This document shows positions 57,974 through 64,000 of a DNA stretch of 64,000 nucleotides, piece by piece (position 1 is the stretch's first letter; every line of letters starts with the position of its first letter). Position numbers and translations under genes: made by a program. This DNA comes from Pratylenchus scribneri (taxonomy: Eukaryota > Nematoda > Chromadorea > Rhabditida > Pratylenchidae). The notes beneath the pieces are model-generated. The model was not told where the DNA came from and did no database searches. It saw only the letters and a program-made list of their open reading frames with translations. The stretch covers positions 806,001-870,000 of the forward strand of contig JAQSEB010000150.1 of assembly GCA_030063045.1 (NCBI GenBank). The letters are read 5' to 3'.

Positions 57974-59498
57974 AGGAAGATGAGACGATCTCAATGGCAT
58001 ATTTATTTAGCAATTTGTTATATTTAATTTAAATTATTGTTACAATATTATTTATTGTCATTAAGCGAATAAAAATGATTTTAATCTCATTCGATCCTCC
58101 CAATCCTCGGGAAAAAATTTACAAAGATAACTAGCAAAAATGATATGGAGCATTTTTCCAAAAATCAATGGTCCAAAAACCAAAATCATGCTGATTCACC
58201 CATAGGGAAGAGGAAAGTAAATTTGGATAGAGAAAGAACTTGAAGCCACATTTAGAGACTAGAGACGAGAATTTGAGATTTAACGATAAGAAATCAGAAT
58301 ATATAAAAATTATAATTAAAGAAAAAAATTATAAAATGAATAGTGATTTTGAATTTCGAGTCGAAGTCTAATGAGCTTAAAACAGAAAAGCTAGCCAAAA
58401 AATCTAATGGCTATTTGAAACATAATTTTATTTCAGCAAAACCAATATTTCTTCTGAAATTGCCCCTAAACCCGATTACTCATTTTGTCCCTGAAAAGGG
58501 CGCTCATATAAAAAGGCCAATATTTGTGTATTCCTTTTTATATCAATGCAAAATATTCGTACGTACATCGCCTCCTAGACACACCTTGTAAATATTATCA
58601 AAACTAGGGAAAAGGAATAACTTGAATTGATATATGTGGAGAAATTTTGGAATTTTGTTTGTTTTTGTTGCTGTTTAATCGCCAACATCGATCAGTGTTT
58701 TGGTTTTCCAAATATCCCATAAATTTTCAACCAATCTCTTTTATTTCTTATCAATTGACAATTCTCCTCATTGTTCTCGTGGTGATTAATTTATAGATCC
58801 CTTTTTTAAAATTATGTTTTAATTTGCTTAATTAATTGTTGCTGAATTTGGTCTATGACTTTCCAAAAAATATTTATGAGACAGAAATGATTGAAATGAT
58901 GAATTCGTTCACATTTTTTGCTGAATTCATTTTATTTATAGCCTTGTGTATAATTCAGAGGATGTTGCCGTAAATTCACGCACCAGACAGACACACTTCA
59001 AAATTATAAAATGTGCAATTATAATAAAAAAGAAATTTAAAATGGAGTAAAAATGATAACAAATTCTTATTATAACAATTAATTATATTCTTAATCACAT
59101 CACAAAAACACATTTAATTAGCGGAATATTACATGCGCAGACAATTTAAATTACAATTTATTCATATATGTAAGAAACAAAAACAGTAAATATTTAAAGG
59201 GTGCGGTTTTTTTGTTGACAAAATTGGTTTCTTTTGTCGACAAATCAGTTTTTTGAGTATTATGCTTGATCTTATTAGACTCCTAAATCTTTTACCCATT
59301 TATAGAGCTCAACTAGACGCTTCGATTGATATATAGTTTGTCGGGGTTTACAATTAAATTTATTTTCAGAAATTTAAAGTTGCGCATACGCCCTAATTTT
59401 GAAAAAAACCTATTTTGTCGACAAAAAAAAACCGCACCCAATATTTAAATATGAATTAGGTATTCTTTCTCTTCACTCACACCCATCATCATTTTTAG
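57974..59498. other. Spacer between REXO2 and the receptor fragment
   Basis: AT-rich 1.5 kb. One copy of the dispersed motif lies at about 59305-59345, between GGTGCGGTTTTTTTGTTGAC and its inverse AAAAAAAACCGCACCC (59201 and 59425), so 59200-59440 is another inverted-repeat element. I found no earlier transmembrane exons of the receptor that ends at 60031. Confidence 0.45.
59200..59440. repeat. Inverted-repeat element (~240 bp)
   Basis: GGGTGCGGTTTTTTTGTTGA at the left pairs with the complementary GTCGACAAAAAAAAACCGCA and CCC at the right. The interior holds AAATTGGTTTCTTTTGTCGA and TAGAGCTCAACTAGACGCTT with CGATTGATATATAG. Confidence 0.65.
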
Positions 59499-60031
59499 CA
59501 TTTCATTGCGGACAATCAATTTTTGCTTTTTCTCACTTCCCTTCTCTTTTTATTAATTTGTTTGGCCATAAATTTGGCCATTTTTTGTGTTTATAAATAT
59601 AAAAAACGACGATTTCATAATTCCAAAAATGAAAATGCACAAAAAGTGAATGCTGCCAAAAATTCATTGCAATTTGATAATATGGAGAAAAAGTTGTTGA
59701 TCTATGCAATTTTCACTTCATTCGGTCATCTATTGGTCACAATTTTGATGGTCTCTTTTAATAGACACAATTCTTATACTTTTTAACAATTTTTATATAA
59801 TTTTAGATTGCCTTCTACATTTTCATAAAGACCGGCAATTTCCTCGGATTTAATGCAATGCTCGTTCAAACTACATGGGTTTTTGATTTTGGTTCAATTC
59901 TTTTGCCCAGCAGCTGGCTTTTACTTTGGGCAAGCGCCGATTTTAGACAACAATGGATCAACGATTTTGTGCCAAAAATTTTGAAGAAGAAAATTTTTGC
60001 AAAAAATCGACGGCATCAACAAATGTTATAA
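59499..60031 (+). pseudogene. 3' fragment of a nematode serpentine chemoreceptor
   Basis: Exons 59499-59750 and 59807-60031 (phase 0) encode the last three transmembrane segments of a 7TM receptor: QFLLFLTSLLFLLICLAINL (TM5), a basic loop KYKKRRF, then EKKLLIYAIFTSFGHLLVTI (TM6), and after the intron a segment ending SILLPSSWLLLWASADFRQQ (TM7) with a lysine-rich tail and stop. The K-L-L-I-Y-A-x-x-T-F-x-G-H-L pattern and the PSSWLLLW-ASADFR end resemble nematode Srg/Srv-type receptors. No TM1-TM4 exons are visible in the 1.5 kb upstream. It is either a truncated relic or a gene with upstream exons too diverged or distant for me to see. Confidence 0.55.
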
Positions 60032-61042
60032 ATGTTGAACCATTCAACATGAATTTAAAAACCTCTTCTTCAACACTACAGAGGCGGTATATGAATGAAA
60101 GATGAGCAACTTGAAGGAGAAAAACAGTCATCCATTCAATCAAATATTGTTCTATTACCTAGTACCTCCTATTTGGGTACAAGTACAACCCCTGCTGAAT
60201 TGGAGATTTATAAAATAAATTTTATATGTTGTATTGACAAACTATGAATAATAATAATGGTTAGCAGGGATAAATTATCAATTTCCTAGGCCACCATGAC
60301 CCTTTATACAATTAACATAATTTGCCACATTTTTAGTTGATAATCGCCATGGGCGAATAATAGATAAAACAATATAATTCAAATCGCCTATATAAATAAC
60401 TATCATCATTTTATTCAGCATAATATAATAAAATATAGTTGAAAAATTCAGAAATAATACTGTTGAGCAAAAAATATTTGTAGTCATAGTCAGCACAAAA
60501 ATTAATTTTAAAAAAATGAGAAATGGAAGTGAGGAAATATATTGCCTGATCGAATTATTCGTATTTGCTCTATTTTCCATCACTGAATAATTGGAGTAAA
60601 AATAAAATGTATAGGAGGATAACTTGGGTAATTATAACTAATATTGTAATTCGCTAAAGTCTATAGGCATATTGGATAAAAGAAAAATACTGCGATTATT
60701 TATGACTGTAGGCAATTTGGCATTTGATGAAGGCTACACTTTGACCAATGACGAATGTGACCTCAATTTGAAGAAGAACAATAATCCTTTCTTTACTGAA
60801 TTTTTATTCCATTCATTTCTCCTTCTACCCTAATTTGGCTTGGTTTTTTATCGACCATTTTTTTAAAATTTATACCTGGAATTTTTATTATTATGAGAAT
60901 TAATTTAAAGCATTTTGTTTAAATAATTCTTATCAAATTTTCTATTTTTCTTTAAAAACTAATTTTAATTAAAACTATAAAAAGGATTTCATATTTCACA
61001 GTGATTTTTATTTTAAATTCACAACAAATTAACCAAATTTTA
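60032..61042. other. Promoter-side spacer of the TAZ1 gene
   Basis: The right part (about 60700-60870) contains GGCAATTTGGCATTTGATGA, CAATGACGAATGTGACCTC and ATTTGGCTTGGTTTTTTATC, which recur in the same order at 63020-63170 upstream of the pseudogene copy. The duplication therefore included the 5' flank. No other gene is seen. Confidence 0.55.
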
Positions 61043-62125
61043 ATGGGAAATCAAAACGGCATAATTTCAAATGGCATAAATGTGGATGATGTTGATTTGT
61101 ATGATTTTTCATTTGATAATATTGATGACGAAGAGCTTGCAGAGGAAAGTAAAAATTTGAAGGTTTTAGTTTCTAATTTTAAGGTTAAATTAATTTTAAT
61201 AACTATAACAAAGATTTCCCAAGAGGAACCGAATGCGCCATCTTCTAATCCAATGCCAAATTCAACGGCAAAAATGCTGGAAGGGAAAATGGATTTGACT
61301 CATGTGACTAATGAAAATGAAGTTTAAATTTATTAAATAAAATAAATTTATAAATATAAATTTACAGGGAAATTATCAAAAAGAAATAGGACAAATATCA
61401 TGTAATGAGGCCAAAGGGAAAAATTCAATAATTGATATCGAAATCAAGGATTGTGCGGTGGATGATAAAAAGAAAAAATTAGTGCAACAGCAACTTGTGC
61501 TCCTATTACATGCTCACAAATGCAAACAAAGAGAAAAGGTCACCTAAATTAATTAGATTTTAACCAAAAAATTATTTTTGACTTCTAATAAATCAGAAAT
61601 CGATTTTAAAGTCTATAAACCTTAATACCATTTGTAGACTCATCCAGACGTATCGAATGGTAAATAAAAATCAAGTTTTGGCCCAAAATTAAACTGTTTA
61701 AAAAAATTATTATGATTTAAACGGTTTAAATTGCTAAGTTTCAATTTAAACTAAAAAATAAATATACTATTCGATGCGTCTCGATGAGAGCTACAAATTC
61801 GTATAAGGTTTAAGTGTCTAGAATAACCAAATTATGCAAAATTTTCGTACGCACAAAATTAGTTAAATCATTCATTTTTTATATAATTTATTTTAATTTA
61901 CAATTTTATATAAAAAATGTTCAGCAAGCACAACAACCCCAATGCACTCTTCCCTATTGTGATGTGATGAAAAATGTACTCGATCATATGGTTGACTGTA
62001 CAGCTGGCCGTCAATGCCAATTCGCGCATTGTGCATCTTCGCGACAAATTATCACGCATTGGAAAAGTTGCATAAAAGATTGCCCAGTTTGTACTCCAGT
62101 CAAGAAATACACAAATAATAAATAA
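61043..62125 (+). CDS. Stand-alone TAZ1-type zinc-finger protein (195 aa)
   Basis: Exons 61043-61162, 61226-61321, 61368-61538 and 61925-62125 join in phase 0 to 195 aa; the first intron (63 nt) could also be read through in frame. The N-terminus is acidic ([20 protein letters not shown]). From about residue 110 the protein matches the TAZ1 zinc finger of CBP/p300: [55 protein letters not shown] and CPVC, i.e. three HCCC-type zinc sites. TAZ1 binds transactivation domains of transcription factors. CBP/p300 proteins are over 2000 aa with bromodomain and acetyltransferase domains. Here the protein stops right after TAZ1, so it has no acetyltransferase. An acidic tail plus TAZ1 might work as a decoy or adaptor; that is inference. 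Confidence 0.88.
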
Positions 62126-63313
62126 TCCTGATGCCAATACAATATAAATCCAATGTTATTTATTATTAAATTTGAAAGAGTTTCAACTGTTTGAAATCGA
62201 CTTTGTTATCACAATTTTTTTTAATATAAAAATTAAAAAATAAATAAATTCAAAAAAAGTGGAGGTCAAATTTGTTGTGAATGGGAGTTGAAGAGCAATT
62301 GTTTTGCAGACAAATTCGCATGATAACCCATCCACTTTCGGACCTTCCACATTTTTTTGCGGAAATGAAATTCGCTTATATAAATGAGAGAATTCATCGG
62401 TAGAAAAAATGTCGCGGTGGAGAAACTTGTTTGGAAAGAAGAAAACGAGGAAATGTAATTGGCCATGAAGGTAGAGAACAAATTGCTACTCTCTTATATT
62501 TATCTGATTGTCTCTGCTGGACTGGAATACCCAAAGAATGTATTTTTCATTTTTAATCATCTTCTCATATCATTCATCAATGTTCTGTTTTTGCCGATTG
62601 CCGTATTCTCTGCGCATTCTGCTTCACTGCACTAAATGATAATTGGACGGAATTTAAAGAGACACAAATTTGAGTGAAGAATTTTCATTGGAATTGGAAG
62701 GAATTAAGAAAATTGCTCCCTAGTCAAATTTTTAGAATATAAATTTTCCCAAGGGAAAATTTAAAAGTTAAATTTGCTTATAGATAAATTTCTAATTTTC
62801 CCTTTACATAATTTACCAAATTGTGTTTTTTTCGGTGGGGAATTTTAGTAAAATTGCTTAAAGTAACATTTAAATTACAATACATATTTTTTCCATGGGA
62901 AATTTAAATAAAAATGGAGAAATTTTGTTGTTTAATATGCCCATAGGCGAATAGAAATCTTTTTTCTTCCAGATATTTTTACGATAGAGACAAAATAGAA
63001 AATACAGCAATTATAGTTTTAGGCAATTTGCCATTTGATTTGAAGCGTTTTCCTCCCGACCAATGACCTCAATTTGGAGAAAGAGGAAAGACAAAGAAGA
63101 CTATAGATAAATAATTCTCCTTACTTTGCCCTCTTCCCTATATTTGGCTTGGTTTTTTATTGACCACTTTCTATGATGAAAAGGTAAAATATAAAGTGTG
63201 GATGTGGAGGACATTTTAATATTTACTATAAATTTTCCTTACTTTTCTTTTAAAAAATGTTTTAAAAATTCGCATATTTAGTTTTCATTTTCCAAAAAAT
63301 TTAACCTATTTCA
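62126..63313. other. Spacer between the TAZ1 gene and its decayed copy
   Basis: Contains the duplicated 5' flank (about 63020-63170) described for 60700-60870, and AT-rich sequence with repeated GGGAAATTTAA/AAATTTTCCC phrases at 62725-62910. No gene is supported. Confidence 0.5.
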
Positions 63314-63600
63314 ATGGATAATCAAAGCGGCATTATTTCAAATGGCATAAATGTGGATGCTGTTGATTTGTATGATTTTGCTTTTGACAATATTGATGAA
63401 GAAGAGCTTGCAGAGAAAGTCCAAAATTTGAAGGTTTTAAAACATGATGGTTAATTTAAATTTTAAATTATTCCAAAGATTGTAGCAGAAGAACCGAAAA
63501 TGCCTATTAATCCAATGCCAATTTAACCTGAAATGCGTGAAGCTAAAACGGATTTACCTCATCTTCCTGATGAAAATGTAGTTTAAATTTTATTATATTA
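63314..63600 (+). pseudogene. Decayed tandem copy of the TAZ1 gene
   Basis: 63314-63433 reads [20 protein letters not shown] and continues DFAFDNIDEEELAEKVQNLK, a clear copy of exon 1 at 61043. The second exon (about 63490-63590) keeps EEPKMPINPMPI but then has an in-frame TAA where the intact gene continues. Around 63610-63650 only traces of exon 3 remain (AAAAAGAAATATCATAAATT), and no TAZ1 finger follows in the window. It is therefore broken and lacks the functional domain. Confidence 0.8.
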
Positions 63601-63814
63601 GAATAAATTTTATAAATACACCTTATAAAAAGAAATATCATAAATTCTTTAAATTTATTTTTAAATTTTAAATGAATTTATGATCACAGTTGGATGTTTT
63701 TAATATCAATTTTACAAAAAATTAATCGGAAAATACTTTTTGCTGAATAATTTTTATCCGTACTTTCGGATACTTTCTGGTCTATTTGTAATTAAATTTT
63801 TTATTTTATAAAAG

Positions 63815-63949
63815 TTTTTACGACAATTGATAGAGGCCAATGATGTTAAACACCTTGCCCGCTATCTAGCCCTTACGTCGGCTTTTCAAACCGAATTTGC
63901 TGTTAACGAACCGATGCTTCTGGCACGCGCAATGATCAGCCACTCTTTG
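63815..63949 (+). CDS. Internal exon of an unidentified gene running off the window
   Basis: A 135-nt open segment between an AAAAG acceptor and a TTG/GTGGGT donor reads LRQLIEANDVKHLARYLALT, then SAFQTEFAVNEPMLLARAMI and SHSL. Codon use and composition look coding and differ sharply from the AT-rich flanks. I do not recognise the family. Neighbouring exons would lie to the right of 64000 or upstream beyond the decayed TAZ1 copy. Confidence 0.5.
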
Positions 63950-64000
63950 GTGGGTTATTTTTGGAGTAATTTTAATAGTGAAAATGTTTTGCTTCTGCTA

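Overview
This is eukaryotic nuclear DNA, very probably from a nematode. It is strongly AT-rich, its genes are split into many small exons with GT..AG (occasionally GC..AG) introns, and two genes have a TTTCAG- or GCAG-type acceptor just upstream of the ATG, as expected for trans-spliced transcripts. It also carries a nematode-type serpentine receptor fragment, an SPRY gene with a broken copy, and a maT-type Tc1/mariner transposon. A plant-parasitic tylenchid (root-knot or cyst nematode type) is a reasonable guess, but the species cannot be fixed from the sequence alone.

Layout. 1-17776 is a head-to-tail array of related repeat units in the order A-A-B-A-B. Each unit starts with the same ~35 bp left end and finishes with the same hairpin (13-bp arms, 5-nt loop). 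The long B unit (~6.9 kb) carries a 12-exon cysteine-rich, RING-like gene. The A+B pair (~8.2 kb) occurs twice, almost identically. 17777-21300 is extremely AT-rich and shows no convincing gene. 21866-23855 holds two tandem copies of a ~1 kb GC-richer repeat, and 24070-25345 is a structurally complete maT transposon. From 29.8 to 32.0 kb there is an SPRY-domain gene (minus strand) with a degraded inverted copy.

From 32740 to 44634 (minus strand) lies a 22-exon gene for a nuclear protein of about 1138 aa, with three CCCH zinc fingers, acidic stretches, a proline-rich segment and RS repeats. Its introns hold several palindromic elements. A ~790 bp foldback element sits in the divergent promoter region. 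A plus-strand gene at 46069-50681 encodes repeated PUR-like half-domains and has a 40-bp minisatellite in an intron. It is followed by a KEOPS subunit gene (TPRKB/Cgi121, 52736-55160) and an oligoribonuclease gene (REXO2, 55874-57973) with a 25-bp minisatellite in its last intron. The right end has the last two exons of a serpentine receptor, a small gene whose product is essentially a single CBP/p300-type TAZ1 zinc finger (61043-62125), a decayed tandem copy of that gene, and one exon of an unidentified gene.

How they fit together: the housekeeping genes (TPRKB, REXO2) act in tRNA t6A modification and short-RNA turnover, and the CCCH/RS, PUR-like and TAZ1 products are probably nuclear or RNA-linked. 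Nothing suggests one shared pathway. The window's main character is mobile and repetitive DNA: modular hairpin-ended units carrying a gene, inverted-repeat elements in introns, and a short motif recurring about 20 times in both orientations across introns, spacers and repeat units. Gene models were built by hand from reading frame and splice phase, so exon edges are predictions.
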